A stretch of DNA of 64,000 bases from Mycolicibacterium litorale. Lineage in GTDB: Bacteria; Actinomycetota; Actinomycetes; Mycobacteriales; Mycobacteriaceae. Each line of letters opens with the position of its first letter. Positions within the stretch are counted from its first letter, which is position 1. The stretch lies in contig NZ_AP022586.1 of assembly GCF_010731695.1 (NCBI RefSeq), positions 3,658,001 to 3,722,000 on the forward strand, read 5' to 3'. The notes under the pieces were generated by a model that did not search any database, had not been told where the DNA came from, and saw only the letters and a program-made list of their open reading frames with translations. Of the stretch, positions 17,649-28,578 are shown in pieces. The translations under genes were made by a program, and so were the position numbers.

Positions 17649-18464
17649 TCAGAGCGCGAACAGGCATGCGACGGCTTTTGTCTCGTCGCCGACCGCATAT
17701 GTGAGCGTTGTAACAGTCCGATCCACCAGGTCCGGACCGAACTTGTCGGTGGAACCGGCCGGATGCACGTGCGAAATGATCTCCAGCTTGTCGCCGAGGG
17801 CCACCGGGAGATCGTGCTCGATCGTCACCCGCAGCGGTGCCTGCAGCAACTCGGGATGGCTGTAGAGGTAGTCCTCGACCACCGACCAGTACACCGAGTT
17901 GTTCATGTGGTCGAAGATGTCGATGTCGCTGACCCGCACCGGATACTCGCGGATCTCGTGGGCGTCGTCGCGGCTGCCCGCGCTCAGGTAGGCCTTCCAC
18001 CGCAACCGGTTGACATCGGTGGTGCGCTGCAGGCCGGCGATGAAGTCGTCGCTGATCCGCGCCGGTCCCTGGGTCTCGCGATTGATGTTGATCCAGAACG
18101 CCTCGGACTCCATCAGGCCGCCCTTGCGGCCGTCGATGCGCACCCGCATCTCGCACCACCGGTTCGACGTCCCCGAACACCAGCGCCGCAGCCGCAGCAT
18201 GTCCTGGAACTCGATGGGCCGGATCAGGTCGATCATCGTGCGCCGCACGATCCACAGCGGGTGGGTGGCCTCGTATCCCAGTTCACGCAGGTGGTCGGAG
18301 CCGATGTCCTGGATGTGGCGGGTCGCGGCGTCGAAGCGCAACCGGCCGGTGCGGTCGATGTCGGCGACCCGCAGTGGCCATCCGGTGTCGAAGACGTCGG
18401 GGTGCGGATCCGGCACCGGCATCATCGTCTTGCTCAGGCCGGTGCCTGTCGTCGTGCCGGTCAC
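17649..18464 (-). CDS. Acyl-ACP thioesterase-like double hotdog protein (Rv0466 type)
   Basis: 271 residues. Two hotdog domains in tandem: one with RLRFDAATRHIQDIGSDHLR and one with VRVSDIDIFDHMNNSVYW, the latter carrying the D-x-x-x-H-x-N-N pattern of acyl-ACP thioesterases (FatA/FatB family). It should hydrolyse an acyl thioester; the chain specificity is unknown. Start ATG/GTG near 18464; the first 20 residues are a flexible Gly/Thr/Met stretch. Divergent from ramB with 119 bases between, so they may share control with carbon metabolism. Confidence 0.85.
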   Translation of the reverse strand: MTGTTTGTGLSKTMMPVPDPHPDVFDTGWPLRVADIDRTGRLRFDAATRHIQDIGSDHLRELGYEATHPLWIVRRTMIDLIRPIEFQDMLRLRRWCSGTSNRWCEMRVRIDGRKGGLMESEAFWININRETQGPARISDDFIAGLQRTTDVNRLRWKAYLSAGSRDDAHEIREYPVRVSDIDIFDHMNNSVYWSVVEDYLYSHPELLQAPLRVTIEHDLPVALGDKLEIISHVHPAGSTDKFGPDLVDRTVTTLTYAVGDETKAVACLFAL

Positions 18465-18583
18465 CTGCGGTCCTCCCTGCTGACTGCCCGACGCGGAGAT
18501 GCCAGGCGCCCCGATACTGCCACAGCCTGCACCGTGCCAAGAATGCGAAGATGCTGATTAGCAGCCTTGTTACGCTGGTTGAC

Positions 18584-19999
18584 GTGCCGAAAACGTTCGT
18601 GGGATCGCGTGTCAGACAACTGCGCAGCGAACGCGGATACAGCCAGGCCGCCCTGGCACAGATGCTCGAGATCTCGCCGAGTTACCTCAACCAGATCGAG
18701 CACGACGTCCGCCCGCTGACCGTCGCGGTGCTGCTGCGCATCACCGAGGTCTTCGGTGTCGACGCCACCTTCTTCGCCTCGCAGGACGACACCCGGCTGG
18801 TCGCCGAACTGCGCGAGGTCGCCATGGACCGCGACCTCGGTGTGGACGTCGACGTGGCGGAGATCGCCGACATGGTCGTCACGCACCCGACGCTGGCGCG
18901 CGCGATGGTCAACCTGCACCGCCGCTACCGGCTGACCACCACCCAGCTGGCCGCCGCCACGGAGGACCGTTACAGCGACGGCAGCGGCAGCGGGTCGATC
19001 ACGATGCCCCACGAGGAAGTGCGCGACTACTTCTATCAGCGCCAGAACTATCTGCACGAACTCGACAGCGCCGCCGAGGACCTGACGGTCCGGATGCGCA
19101 TGCACCGCGGTGACCTCGCCGGTGAGCTGTCCAACCGGCTGTCGACCGTGCACGGCGTGCACATCGTGCGCCGCATCGACCTCGGCGACACCGTCCTGCA
19201 CCGGTTCGATCCGGGCACCAAGACCCTGGAGATGAGCACCCACCTGTCGGTCGGCCAGCAGGTCTTCAAGATGGCCGCCGAACTGGCGTACCTGGAATTC
19301 GGCGACCTGATCGACAAGATGGTCGACGAGGGCATGTTCACCAGCGAGGAATCCCGCACCCTGGCCCGCCTCGGCCTGGCCAACTACTTCGCCGCCGCCA
19401 CGGTGCTGCCGTACCGGCAGTTCCACGATGTCGCGGAGAACTTCCGCTACGACGTCGAGCGGCTCTCGGCGTTCTACTCGGTCAGCTACGAGACGATCGG
19501 CCACCGGCTCTCGACGCTGCAGCGGCCGTCGATGCGCGGCGTGCCGTTCTCGTTCGTCCGCGTCGACCGCGCGGGGAACATGTCGAAACGCCAGTCGGCG
19601 ACGGGCTTTCACTTCTCCTCCAGCGGCGGCACCTGTCCGCTGTGGAACGTCTACGAGACCTTCGCGAACCCGGGCAAGATCCTGGTGCAGATCGCCCAGA
19701 TGCCCGACGGCCGCAACTACATGTGGGTGGCGCGGACAGTGGAGCGCCGGGCCTCGCGCTATGGTCAGCCGGGTAAGACGTTCGCGATCGGACTCGGATG
19801 CGAACTGCGCCATGCGCATCGGCTGGTCTACTCCGAGGGATTGGATCTTTCTGGTGAGAATGCGACGCCCATCGGGGCGGGCTGCCGCGTCTGCGAGCGG
19901 GACAACTGTCCGCAGCGGGCGTTCCCGGCGCTCGGCCGCGCCCTCGACCTCGACGAGCACCGGTCCACGGTCTCGCCGTACCTGGTGAAGCAGTCGTGA
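18584..19999 (+). CDS. ramB: RamB, XRE-family regulator of acetate/glyoxylate metabolism
   Basis: 471 residues. N-terminal XRE HTH: RVRQLRSERGYSQAALAQML, then ISPSYLNQIEHDVRPLTVAV. The middle region is helical and contains a peptidase-like fold, and the C-terminus carries a cysteine-rich segment GAGCRVCERDNCPQRAFPAL. The sequence VSPYLVKQS at the end closely follows M. tuberculosis RamB (Rv0465c). RamB senses carbon status and controls icl1 and its own gene. GTG 18584 is used because the homologue begins KTYVGSRVRQL; upstream frame is unrelated. The downstream gene overlaps by four bases (GTGA). Confidence 0.95.
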   Translation: MPKTFVGSRVRQLRSERGYSQAALAQMLEISPSYLNQIEHDVRPLTVAVLLRITEVFGVDATFFASQDDTRLVAELREVAMDRDLGVDVDVAEIADMVVTHPTLARAMVNLHRRYRLTTTQLAAATEDRYSDGSGSGSITMPHEEVRDYFYQRQNYLHELDSAAEDLTVRMRMHRGDLAGELSNRLSTVHGVHIVRRIDLGDTVLHRFDPGTKTLEMSTHLSVGQQVFKMAAELAYLEFGDLIDKMVDEGMFTSEESRTLARLGLANYFAAATVLPYRQFHDVAENFRYDVERLSAFYSVSYETIGHRLSTLQRPSMRGVPFSFVRVDRAGNMSKRQSATGFHFSSSGGTCPLWNVYETFANPGKILVQIAQMPDGRNYMWVARTVERRASRYGQPGKTFAIGLGCELRHAHRLVYSEGLDLSGENATPIGAGCRVCERDNCPQRAFPALGRALDLDEHRSTVSPYLVKQS

Positions 20000-20532
20000 C
20001 CCGTATCGCGCCCGGCGGATTCCGGGAACTCGGACCGCTGAACTGGGTGATCGCCAAGGCCGGCGCGCGCGCCATCCGGGCGCCACGGTTCAGCCTGTTC
20101 ACCGTGCTGGGCCAGCACCGCCTGCTGTTCCTGGCGTTCCTGCCCTACAGCGGTGTGCTGCTCGGCTCGCTGGGCAAGCTGTCCCGCCAGGACGCCGAGC
20201 TGGTCATCCTGCGGGTGGGCCATCTGCGCGAGTGCGAATACGAACTGCAGCAGCACCGCCGGTTGGCCCGCAGCCGCGGGGTGAACGCCGACCTGCAGGC
20301 CAGGATCTTCGAGGGGCCCGACGCCGCGGGGCTGACCGACCGGCAGCGGGTGCTGATCACCGCGACCGACGAGTTCGTGGTCACCCGCGGGGTGTCACCG
20401 CAGACGTGGGCGGTGCTGTCCCGCCATCTGACCAAGCCGCAGCTCATCGAATTCTGCTTGCTCGCAGCGCATTACGACGGTCTGGCGGCGACCATCAGCA
20501 CGCTGCAGGTGCCACTGGACTTCCCGGACTAG
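19996..20532 (+). CDS. Carboxymuconolactone decarboxylase/AhpD-like protein (Rv0464c type)
   Basis: 178 residues. The helical AhpD-like fold is suggested by LSRQDAELVILRVGHLRECE, with YELQQHRRLARSRG after it, and by FCLLAAHYDGLAATISTLQV at the end. The family's redox CxxC is absent: only one cysteine remains in RECEYELQQH, so the peroxidase-partner activity of AhpD is unlikely and a decarboxylase-like or other role is more probable. Translationally coupled to ramB through a four-base overlap. Convergent with the small membrane protein at 20590. Confidence 0.8.
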   Translation: MTRIAPGGFRELGPLNWVIAKAGARAIRAPRFSLFTVLGQHRLLFLAFLPYSGVLLGSLGKLSRQDAELVILRVGHLRECEYELQQHRRLARSRGVNADLQARIFEGPDAAGLTDRQRVLITATDEFVVTRGVSPQTWAVLSRHLTKPQLIEFCLLAAHYDGLAATISTLQVPLDFPD

Positions 20533-20562
20533 GGGATTCGGCGGGCAGGAGCGACGGGGGTA

Positions 20563-20579
20563 CCTCCCGCTTGCGGGGG
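20563..20579. terminator. Possible short hairpin between convergent genes
   Basis: CCCGC-TT-GCGGG at 20566-20577, extended by G-rich sequence, in the 57-base gap between the plus-strand gene ending 20532 and the minus-strand gene ending 20590. Its place suits a two-way terminator, but the stem is only five to six pairs. Confidence 0.3.
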
Positions 20580-20589
20580 CCGACCGGGG

Positions 20590-20859
20590 TCAGAGGTACG
20601 TCACGCCCAGGACGACGATCGAGAACAGCACCGGCGAGACCGCCAGCCCCCAGACGAACGTCGACCACACGTACGACTTCGCCTGGAACTTGCGCCATCC
20701 GAGATATCCCGCGACGGCGCCAAGGACGAACGACAGGCCGGCGACCACCAGCACCCAGGTGCTGACGTCGGTGGCGCTGGTGGCCAGCGAGATCGCGATC
20801 AGCCAGAGGATGTGGCCGACCACGAATCCGCCGACGCCGGCGACGATCTCGTTTCTCAA
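20590..20859 (-). CDS. Small membrane protein (Rv0463 type)
   Basis: 89 residues with three hydrophobic segments: [40 protein letters not shown] and [19 protein letters not shown]. The best start is TTG 20859, which overlaps the lpdC stop (TTGA) and gives [11 protein letters not shown]; upstream sequence belongs to lpdC. The translational coupling to lpdC is the main clue to context. Function unknown. Confidence 0.72.
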   Translation of the reverse strand: MRNEIVAGVGGFVVGHILWLIAISLATSATDVSTWVLVVAGLSFVLGAVAGYLGWRKFQAKSYVWSTFVWGLAVSPVLFSIVVLGVTYL

Positions 20860-22250
20860 AAGTTGATCATGTGGCCGACCAGCCCGTGGAAGGCTTCCTG
20901 CAACGCCTCCGACAGGGTCGGATGGGTGTGCACGTTGCGGGCCAGTTCGTTGGCGGTCAGATCCCACTTCTGCGCGAGGGTGAGTTCGGGCAGCAGCTCG
21001 GAGACGTCGTGGCCGATCAGATGGCCGCCGATCAGTTCCCCGTACTTGGCGTCGGCGATGAGTTTGACGAAGCCGGCCGGGGCGCCCATGCCGTGCGCCT
21101 TGCCGTTGGCGGTGAAGGGGAACTTCGCGACCTTGACGTCGTAGCCCTCCTCACGGGCCTGCTCCTCGGTGAGCCCGAAGCTGGCGACCTGCGGCTGGCA
21201 GAACGTGGCGCGCGGCATCATCCGGTAGTCGCCGAGCGGCAGGGTCTCCGCGCCGGCGATGGTCTCGGCGGCCACCACACCCATCGCCTCGGCGACGTGG
21301 GCGAGCTGCAGTTTCCCGGTGACGTCGCCGATCGCGTAGATGTGCGGCTTGTTGGTGCGCATGTAGTCGTCGACGGCGATGCCCTTGCGGTCGGTCAGCT
21401 CGACGCCCGCCTTGTCGAGGCCGTAGCCCTCGACGTTCGGTGAGAAGCCGATGGCCTGCATCACCTTGTCGGCCTTGAGTTCCTGGGACTTGCCGTCCTT
21501 GCTGACGGTGACGGTGACCTGCTTGCCGTCGTCGTCGATCGACTCGACCTTGGTGCCGGTGAGGATCTTCACGCCGAGCTTCTTGAACTGCTTCTCGATC
21601 TCCTTGGAGACCTCGGCGTCCTCGTTGGGCAGCGCGCGCGGCAGGAATTCGACGATCGTGACGTCGACGCCGTAGTTCTTCAGCACGTAGCCGAACTCCA
21701 TGCCGATCGCGCCGGCACCGGCGATGACGATCGAGCCGGGCAGTTCCCGCTCCATGATCTGCTCTTCGTAGGTGACGACGTTCTCCGACAGCGACGTGTT
21801 GGGGACCAGCCGGGTGCTGGCACCCGCGGAGATGATGGCGTTGTCGAACGTGACGGTTTCGGTGCCGCCCTCGTTGAGGTCGACCTCGATGGTGTGGTCG
21901 TCGGTGAACGTCCCGTACCCGTGAATCTCGGTGATCTTGTTCTTCTTCATCAGGAAGTGCACGCCGGCGACACGGCCCTCGGCGACCTTGCGGCTGCGGT
22001 CGAAGGCGGCGCCGTAGTCGAAGCTGGCCTCCCCGCTGATCCCGAAGGTCTTGGCCTCCTTGGTGAAGATGTGCACCAGTTCGGCGTTGCGCAGCAGGGC
22101 TTTCGACGGGATGCATCCCACGTTGAGACACACGCCGCCCCAGTACTTGGGTTCGACGATTGCGGTGTTCAGCCCGAGTTGGGCAGCGCGAATAGCCGCG
22201 ACGTATCCGCCGGGACCGGCTCCGAGAACGACGACGTCATAGTGGGTCAC
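20856..22250 (-). CDS. lpdC: Dihydrolipoamide dehydrogenase LpdC
   Basis: 464 residues. E3 subunit shared by pyruvate dehydrogenase, branched-chain keto-acid dehydrogenase and, in mycobacteria, the peroxynitrite reductase/peroxidase with DlaT. FAD motif [10 protein letters not shown], redox disulfide Cys41-Cys46 in [14 protein letters not shown] motif [14 protein letters not shown] and the C-terminal active-site base in [15 protein letters not shown] 22250 gives [14 protein letters not shown], the known start; the open frame upstream is unrelated. M. tuberculosis Rv0462 has the same length and neighbours. Confidence 0.97.
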   Translation of the reverse strand: MTHYDVVVLGAGPGGYVAAIRAAQLGLNTAIVEPKYWGGVCLNVGCIPSKALLRNAELVHIFTKEAKTFGISGEASFDYGAAFDRSRKVAEGRVAGVHFLMKKNKITEIHGYGTFTDDHTIEVDLNEGGTETVTFDNAIISAGASTRLVPNTSLSENVVTYEEQIMERELPGSIVIAGAGAIGMEFGYVLKNYGVDVTIVEFLPRALPNEDAEVSKEIEKQFKKLGVKILTGTKVESIDDDGKQVTVTVSKDGKSQELKADKVMQAIGFSPNVEGYGLDKAGVELTDRKGIAVDDYMRTNKPHIYAIGDVTGKLQLAHVAEAMGVVAAETIAGAETLPLGDYRMMPRATFCQPQVASFGLTEEQAREEGYDVKVAKFPFTANGKAHGMGAPAGFVKLIADAKYGELIGGHLIGHDVSELLPELTLAQKWDLTANELARNVHTHPTLSEALQEAFHGLVGHMINF

Positions 22251-22281
22251 GTCCACCACCCTAGTGGTCGCGGCGGCTGTG

Positions 22282-22830
22282 TCAGCGTGCGATCCAACCG
22301 AACACATAGCCGCCGTACAGCGCGGCCGCACCGGCGGTGGACGCCAGCGGCGCCGACATCACCGCGATCGCCAGCGCGGAGATGATCGGCTTCCTGGCCA
22401 CCATCGCCACGACCAGCCCTGCCACCGTGGCGCAGACCAGGTAGACCAGAACGCCGTAGACGGGCCAGGTCTTGTCCGGATCCAGGTCGCCGACCCACCA
22501 GTAGTAGAAGCCGGCCCCGACGGGCGCGGCCACCACCCACACCGCGGCGAGCATCAATGCGAACAGCCAGCGCTTGAGGAACTGGTAGGAACCCGGCAAC
22601 ACGACGGGCTGGACGGGCTGAACGGCGATCGGCTCGGAGTCCGGATACAGCTCGAGGGCCTGGTAGGCGATCGGATCGGGTTCGGGATCCCGGTCGAGGG
22701 TGAGCGTGGGTTCGGGTCTGGCGGCCAGCGGCGTCACGGGGTCCGGCTGGCGGAAGCCGCCGGTGTCGAACGTCGGCAGGTAGGGCGACGTGTGTTCGCC
22801 CGTCGTCGGGTCTTTGCCGTCGTCAGCCAC
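22282..22830 (-). CDS. Membrane protein with acidic/proline-rich N-terminus (Rv0461 type)
   Basis: 182 residues. About 80 polar residues rich in Pro, Asp and Glu are followed by three transmembrane helices ([40 protein letters not shown], and the last one through [10 protein letters not shown]). No domain recognised. It overlaps the next upstream gene by eight bases and is 31 bases before lpdC, so these form one transcript. Confidence 0.75.
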   Translation of the reverse strand: MADDGKDPTTGEHTSPYLPTFDTGGFRQPDPVTPLAARPEPTLTLDRDPEPDPIAYQALELYPDSEPIAVQPVQPVVLPGSYQFLKRWLFALMLAAVWVVAAPVGAGFYYWWVGDLDPDKTWPVYGVLVYLVCATVAGLVVAMVARKPIISALAIAVMSAPLASTAGAAALYGGYVFGWIAR

Positions 22831-23134
22831 CGTTGACCACCTCGATCAGTGCCAGAGCGCCCAGCCAGCCCGGCGCGACGGCCAGCACGAACGCCCCCGC
22901 CGTGGTGACCCAGCGCCGGCCCGAGAGCAGGATCATCAGTACGCCGAGCACCCCGGGCACTCCGACCACGAGGCCGATGACGGCGTCCGGCCGTACGGTC
23001 GCGGTGATCAGCAGGGTCGAGGTGACGGCGGCGACCAACCCGACAGCGGCGCCGACCAACATCGCGGTGGTCAGCGCCCAGGCGCGCGGCAGCGGTATCA
23101 CGCATTCGACGATAACGCCGCCGAACGCCGTCAC
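22823..23134 (-). CDS. Small four-helix membrane protein (Rv0460 type)
   Basis: 103 residues from GTG 23134, whose GTGA overlaps the stop of the DUF779 gene by four bases; longer starts would overlap that gene further. The sequence is nearly all hydrophobic: WALTTAMLVGAAVGLVAAVT, then VIGLVVGVPGVLGVLMILL and VTTAGAFVLAVAPGWLGALA. Function unknown. Position next to DUF779 and the ALDH suggests membership in the same transcript rather than a direct enzymatic role. Confidence 0.72.
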   Translation of the reverse strand: MTAFGGVIVECVIPLPRAWALTTAMLVGAAVGLVAAVTSTLLITATVRPDAVIGLVVGVPGVLGVLMILLSGRRWVTTAGAFVLAVAPGWLGALALIEVVNGG

Positions 23135-23685
23135 CCCTGCACGCGCGCGGCGCGCCTCCCAGGTATCGGGCACGCGTCTTGGGCCTCGGCCACCACGGGC
23201 GCCCGCTGTCCGGGACGGTCACCCTCGGCGTACCGGGCGCCGGTCAGCGGCGGGTCCCGGTCGAGGGCGGCGTTCTCCGCGTCGGTGAAGGCGCGGCCCC
23301 GGCTGAGGAACCGCATCCCTTCCGGTGCCTCGAGGCTGAACCCGCCGCCGCGGCCGGGCACCACGTCGATCACCAGCTGGGTGTGCTTCCAGGTGTCGAA
23401 CTGCGGTCCGGAAATCCAGATCGGGACGCCGTCGTCACCGACGTCGAGCACCGCGAGCAGCACGTCGCGGTCGCCGACGATGAAGTCGCCGTCGGGGTAG
23501 CACATCGGTGACGACCCGTCGCAGCAGCCGCCGGACTGGTGGAACATCAGCGCGCCGTGACGGCCCTGCAGTTTCGTGAGCAGGTCGGCGGCGGCCTGGG
23601 TCACGAGTGCGCGATGCGGGCGAACGTGAGCTTGTGCGCGAGATCCGGGCGCTTCATCGCGCACGAGCTCACGTTCGGCATCCAT
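23131..23685 (-). CDS. DUF779 protein (Rv0459 type)
   Basis: 184 residues from ATG 23685, longer than the 163 of Rv0459. The DUF779 core is clear: HGALMFHQSGGCCDGSSPMC, then FQVSNCG-like positions read here as GPQFDTWKHTQLVIDVVPGR. The Cys cluster GCCDGSSPMC may bind metal. DUF779 genes commonly sit after aldehyde dehydrogenases; the ALDH is 31 bases upstream. The first 27 residues are encoded by a palindrome (23620-23678) and do not look like the usual N-terminus, so GTG 23604 (157 residues) may be the real or ancestral start. Confidence 0.82.
   Translation of the reverse strand: MDAERELVRDEAPGSRAQAHVRPHRALVTQAAADLLTKLQGRHGALMFHQSGGCCDGSSPMCYPDGDFIVGDRDVLLAVLDVGDDGVPIWISGPQFDTWKHTQLVIDVVPGRGGGFSLEAPEGMRFLSRGRAFTDAENAALDRDPPLTGARYAEGDRPGQRAPVVAEAQDACPIPGRRAARVQG
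23620..23678. repeat. Palindrome with 22-base arms inside the 5' end of the DUF779 gene
   Basis: Left arm 23620-23641 and right arm 23657-23678 pair at 20 of 22 positions with a 15-base loop (arm core GAACGTGAGC with GCTCACGTTC). Same overall geometry as the hairpin at 14120 but different sequence. It lies between the ALDH stop and the conserved part of DUF779, so it probably inserted at the DUF779 start. Confidence 0.85.
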
Positions 23686-23716
23686 CAGTGTTGTCGCTTC
23701 CTCGCGCGAGCGCTCG

Positions 23717-25236
<1,520 letters not shown>

Positions 25237-25240
<4 letters not shown>

Positions 25241-26556
25241 GCGTTTCCTCCTTGAAGGGGTTGGGGATTCGGGGGTTCGATACGGGCGGCGTGGACCACG
25301 GGCGCGGTCGAGGTCGGCAGGAGCCGCATCATATCGGCGGGGTACTGCACCTCCAGACGCACTGAGTGGGCGATGCGGTACGGCTGGGCGGCGAGCAATC
25401 CGACGAACTGTTTGCGCATCCGCGACACCTCGGCGCGAACGGTGACCACCCGCGACGCGTCGCCGTAGAGGTCGCGGGCCAGCTCCGGCGCGGACCGGCC
25501 CTCGGGCCGGAAGGACAGCGCGAGAAGGATTTCCGCGTGCCGCAGGCTGAGGTCGCGGCGCCAGCCGCCGACCTGCCCGACCATCTGCAGCGCCGGGGAG
25601 TCGGGGTTGCGCAGATCGAGGGCGACCTGCGCCCCCACCCCGTCGGCTTCGGGGTCGGCCGCCAGCCGGACCAGCCATCCACCGGGCAGCGGGTCGACGT
25701 CGCACAGCCCGAGGGCCGGGACCAGCAGCCGGCCCGGGGCGACCTCGCGGGGCAGCGCGATCCGGTTGTGCGGTGGCAGCGAATCCACCGCGGCCACCCA
25801 GCCGTCGGGGTCGACCGCCAGTGCGGGACTGCCGATGCGGGCGAGGATGGGGGCAGCGACCATGCGCAGGCTGTTGAGTGTGCGGTTGTGCTGTTCACGC
25901 AGATGCGATTCGGCGAGCCGGGCGACGGCGTCGACCAGCGCCACCGTCGTCGGGTGCACGGTGGCTGCGGGACCGGACACGTCGACCACGCCGATGACGT
26001 GGCCGGTTCGGGGATCCTTGATGGGGGCGCCGGCACACGTCCACGAGTGGTGGCTGCGCGCGAAGTGCTCAGCGGAGAACACCTGCACCGCGCTGTTCGA
26101 CATCAGCGCGGTGCCGATCGCGTTGGTGCCGACGGCGTTCTCACCCCAGTGCGCCCCCTCGATGAAGCCGAGCCGGTCCGCGGACCCGAGCACCGCCCGC
26201 GACCCGGCCCGCCACAGCACCCGGCCGCGCGCATCGGCGACGACGAGGATGTTGTCGCCCTCGACGATCAGCGATTCCAGTCCGCGCGACAAATCGTCGA
26301 GCACCGACATCAAACCGGAGGCCTGTCGCAACTCCTCGAGCGTGGTGCCCTCCACCTCGGGTTCGGGCAGGGTGTCGGGCTCGATGCCGCGGGCCATCAG
26401 CCGGTGCCAGGACTCCTCGATCACCCGGCGGGGCCGCGCGGGCGCGCGGTCGCCGGCCATGGTGGCGTCGTACACCGCCGACATCAACCGGGCGTACTGG
26501 CGCGGATCCTCGCCCGCTGCGACAGCGGGCTCGGGAACAGGCGGACGAGGCATCAC
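25237..26556 (-). CDS. AcoR-like GAF-domain transcriptional regulator lacking an AAA+ domain
   Basis: 439 residues. The N-terminal region matches AcoR-type regulators of acetoin metabolism: [20 protein letters not shown], a GAF sensor around 90-230 with [20 protein letters not shown] and [20 protein letters not shown]. No sigma-54 AAA+ domain (no Walker motifs) follows; instead there is a C-terminal winged-helix-like segment ([20 protein letters not shown]). Mycobacteria lack sigma-54, so an AcoR without the AAA+ part makes sense. It lies between the acetoin reductase and the ALDH it probably regulates. Confidence 0.85.
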
Positions 26557-26596
26557 AGCCGATTGTGCTCCCCGTCACAACGATGCGCCAAGGCGG

Positions 26597-27409
26597 TCAC
26601 CGGTAGACCATGCCGCCGTCGATGAGACCGGCCTGACCGGTCATGTAGTCGGCGCCCGGTCCGGCCAGGTAGGCCACGAACCCGGCGACGTCCTGCGGCG
26701 TCTCCGGACGGCCCAGCGCGATGGCCTCGGTGAACTTCGCGAAGGTCTCGCCCTCGGCGGCGCCGGTGAGCTCGGCGAAGCGCTTGTCGATCTCCACCCA
26801 CATGTCGGTGCCCACCACACCGGGGCAGTAGGCGTTGACCGTGATGCCGTCGGCGGCGTACTCCTTGGCCGCGGCCTGGGTGAGCGCCCGCACCGCGAAC
26901 TTGGTGGCGCTGTACGGGCCCAGCATGGCGAAGCCTTCGTGCCCGGCGATCGACGAGGCATTGATGATCTTGCCGATCTTTCCTTGTTCTCCGTTCGCGG
27001 ACTCCTTGAACTTCGCGGCCGCCGCCTGGATGCCCCAGAGCACGCCGTCGACGTTGATCGCCCAGAGCCGGGCGAGGTCCTCGGGGGTCACTTCGGCGAT
27101 CGGGCCGACCAGCGCGATGCCGGCGTTGTTCACCATCACGTCGAAACCGCCGAGGGCGGATGCGGCGTGGTCGACGGCGGCGAACACCGCGTCGCGGTCA
27201 CTCACGTCGGCGGCGAATGTGGTTGTCTTGGCGCCCATTCCGGCCACCTCACCGGCCGCCTCGGCGAGGGCGTCCTCGGAGACGTCGACCAGTGCGACGT
27301 CGGCGCCCTGACGGGCCAGCTCGAGCGCGATGCCGCGGCCGATGCCACGACCGGCGCCGGTCACCAGCGCCACCTTGCCCGACAGCGGGGCGGGAATCTG
27401 GGTTGCCAT
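26597..27409 (-). CDS. SDR, acetoin/diacetyl reductase (BudC-like)
   Basis: 270 residues. [15 protein letters not shown], catalytic Ser in [14 protein letters not shown] and YSATK carry the SDR active site; MWVEIDKRF and [20 protein letters not shown] follow the pattern of (S)-acetoin-forming diacetyl reductases. It should interconvert diacetyl, acetoin and 2,3-butanediol with NAD(P)H. ATG 27409 shares its first base with the stop of the butanediol dehydrogenase gene (TGATG), with AAGGAG just before. It is in the same minus-strand run. Confidence 0.87.
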   Translation of the reverse strand: MATQIPAPLSGKVALVTGAGRGIGRGIALELARQGADVALVDVSEDALAEAAGEVAGMGAKTTTFAADVSDRDAVFAAVDHAASALGGFDVMVNNAGIALVGPIAEVTPEDLARLWAINVDGVLWGIQAAAAKFKESANGEQGKIGKIINASSIAGHEGFAMLGPYSATKFAVRALTQAAAKEYAADGITVNAYCPGVVGTDMWVEIDKRFAELTGAAEGETFAKFTEAIALGRPETPQDVAGFVAYLAGPGADYMTGQAGLIDGGMVYR

Positions 27410-28461
27410 CAATTCTCCTTCGTCGGGTCGACCAGGACCTTCATCTTCTCGCCGGCGTGCAGGGCCTCGAAGCCCTCGTCGACGACGTCGTCGATGGCGA
27501 TCGCGGTGACCCACCCGGTGGTGTCGTACGCACCGCTTGCCATCAGCGCGATGACGGCCTCGAAGTCGGCCGCCGTGTAACACAGCGAGCCCTGGATGCG
27601 GGATTCGTTCATCACCAGGTTGAGCAGCGGCGTGGTCAGCGGCTTCTCGTAGATCGCGACGCTCACCATCGGGCGTCGCGCGCCGACGCAGGCCAACGCG
27701 GTCTGCACGGCGGGAGCGACACCGGCCGCGTCGAAGACGGCGTCGGCGCCTCGTTCGCCGGTGTGCTCGGCGATGTGGCCGGGCACGTCCACAGCGGTGG
27801 GGTCGAGGGTCCGGGCTCCGAGGGCTTCGATCGACGCGCGGCGGGTGGCGGAGGGCTCGACGACGAAGACGTCGTCGATTCCCTTGCCGCGCAGTGCGAA
27901 CCAGAGCCCGATGCCGATCGGACCGGCGCCGAACACCATCGCGGTGTCGCCCTCCCGCACGTCGCCGAGGGTGGCGGCGTGGTAGGCCACCGACATCGGT
28001 TCGACCAGTGCGCCGAGTTCCAGGCTCACGGTGTCGGGCAGCCGGTGCAGCATCTCGGTCGGTACGACGGTGTACTCGGCCATGCCGCCGTCGGACATCA
28101 GGCCGTGGAACCCGATCTGCGCGCAGATGTTGTAGTTGCCGGCTCGACACGGTGCGCAGTGTCCGCATTTGTAGATCGGTTCGACGGCCACCCGGTCGCC
28201 TTCGCGCCACCCGGCGACGCCCGCGCCGACCTCGGTGATCACACCCGAGAACTCGTGACCCATGACCAGTGGCAGCTCACGCCCGGTGAGGGGGTGCGGC
28301 TCGGTGGGGATGAAGATCGGCCCGGCGTAGTACTCGTGCAGATCGGTGCCGCAGATCCCGTTGAATCCCACCTGCACCTTCACGGTGCCCTCCCGAGTGC
28401 TGGGTTCGGGGACGTCAGCCACCTCGAGCTTGTTGGGTCCGTGATACACCGCAGCTTTCAT
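27409..28461 (-). CDS. Zinc-dependent (R,R)-butanediol dehydrogenase-like MDR enzyme
   Basis: 350 residues. Catalytic zinc ligands Cys37 in GICGTDLHE and His69/Glu70 in VMGHEFSG; structural zinc Cys99, Cys102, Cys105 and Cys113 in [24 protein letters not shown] is the NAD motif. The [13 protein letters not shown] segment is typical of butanediol dehydrogenases (BdhA type). It is the first gene of the run that continues through acetoin reductase, AcoR-like regulator, ALDH and DUF779. The start faces the flavin monooxygenase gene across 117 bases. Confidence 0.88.
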   Translation of the reverse strand: MKAAVYHGPNKLEVADVPEPSTREGTVKVQVGFNGICGTDLHEYYAGPIFIPTEPHPLTGRELPLVMGHEFSGVITEVGAGVAGWREGDRVAVEPIYKCGHCAPCRAGNYNICAQIGFHGLMSDGGMAEYTVVPTEMLHRLPDTVSLELGALVEPMSVAYHAATLGDVREGDTAMVFGAGPIGIGLWFALRGKGIDDVFVVEPSATRRASIEALGARTLDPTAVDVPGHIAEHTGERGADAVFDAAGVAPAVQTALACVGARRPMVSVAIYEKPLTTPLLNLVMNESRIQGSLCYTAADFEAVIALMASGAYDTTGWVTAIAIDDVVDEGFEALHAGEKMKVLVDPTKEN

Positions 28462-28578
28462 GCCGCAGTTCTATGTGACCGCGACCACACTCCGAAAGAG
28501 TTGCATCGGGTTGCACGCCGCCGTGCAACGGCTTGCAACCCTTGTGCCGGCCTGGCTGCGGGGTGTGCCCTGAGTCAC

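Noticed and set aside
25607..27580. 657-codon plus-strand open frame
   Set aside because: Antisense to the AcoR-like and acetoin reductase genes.
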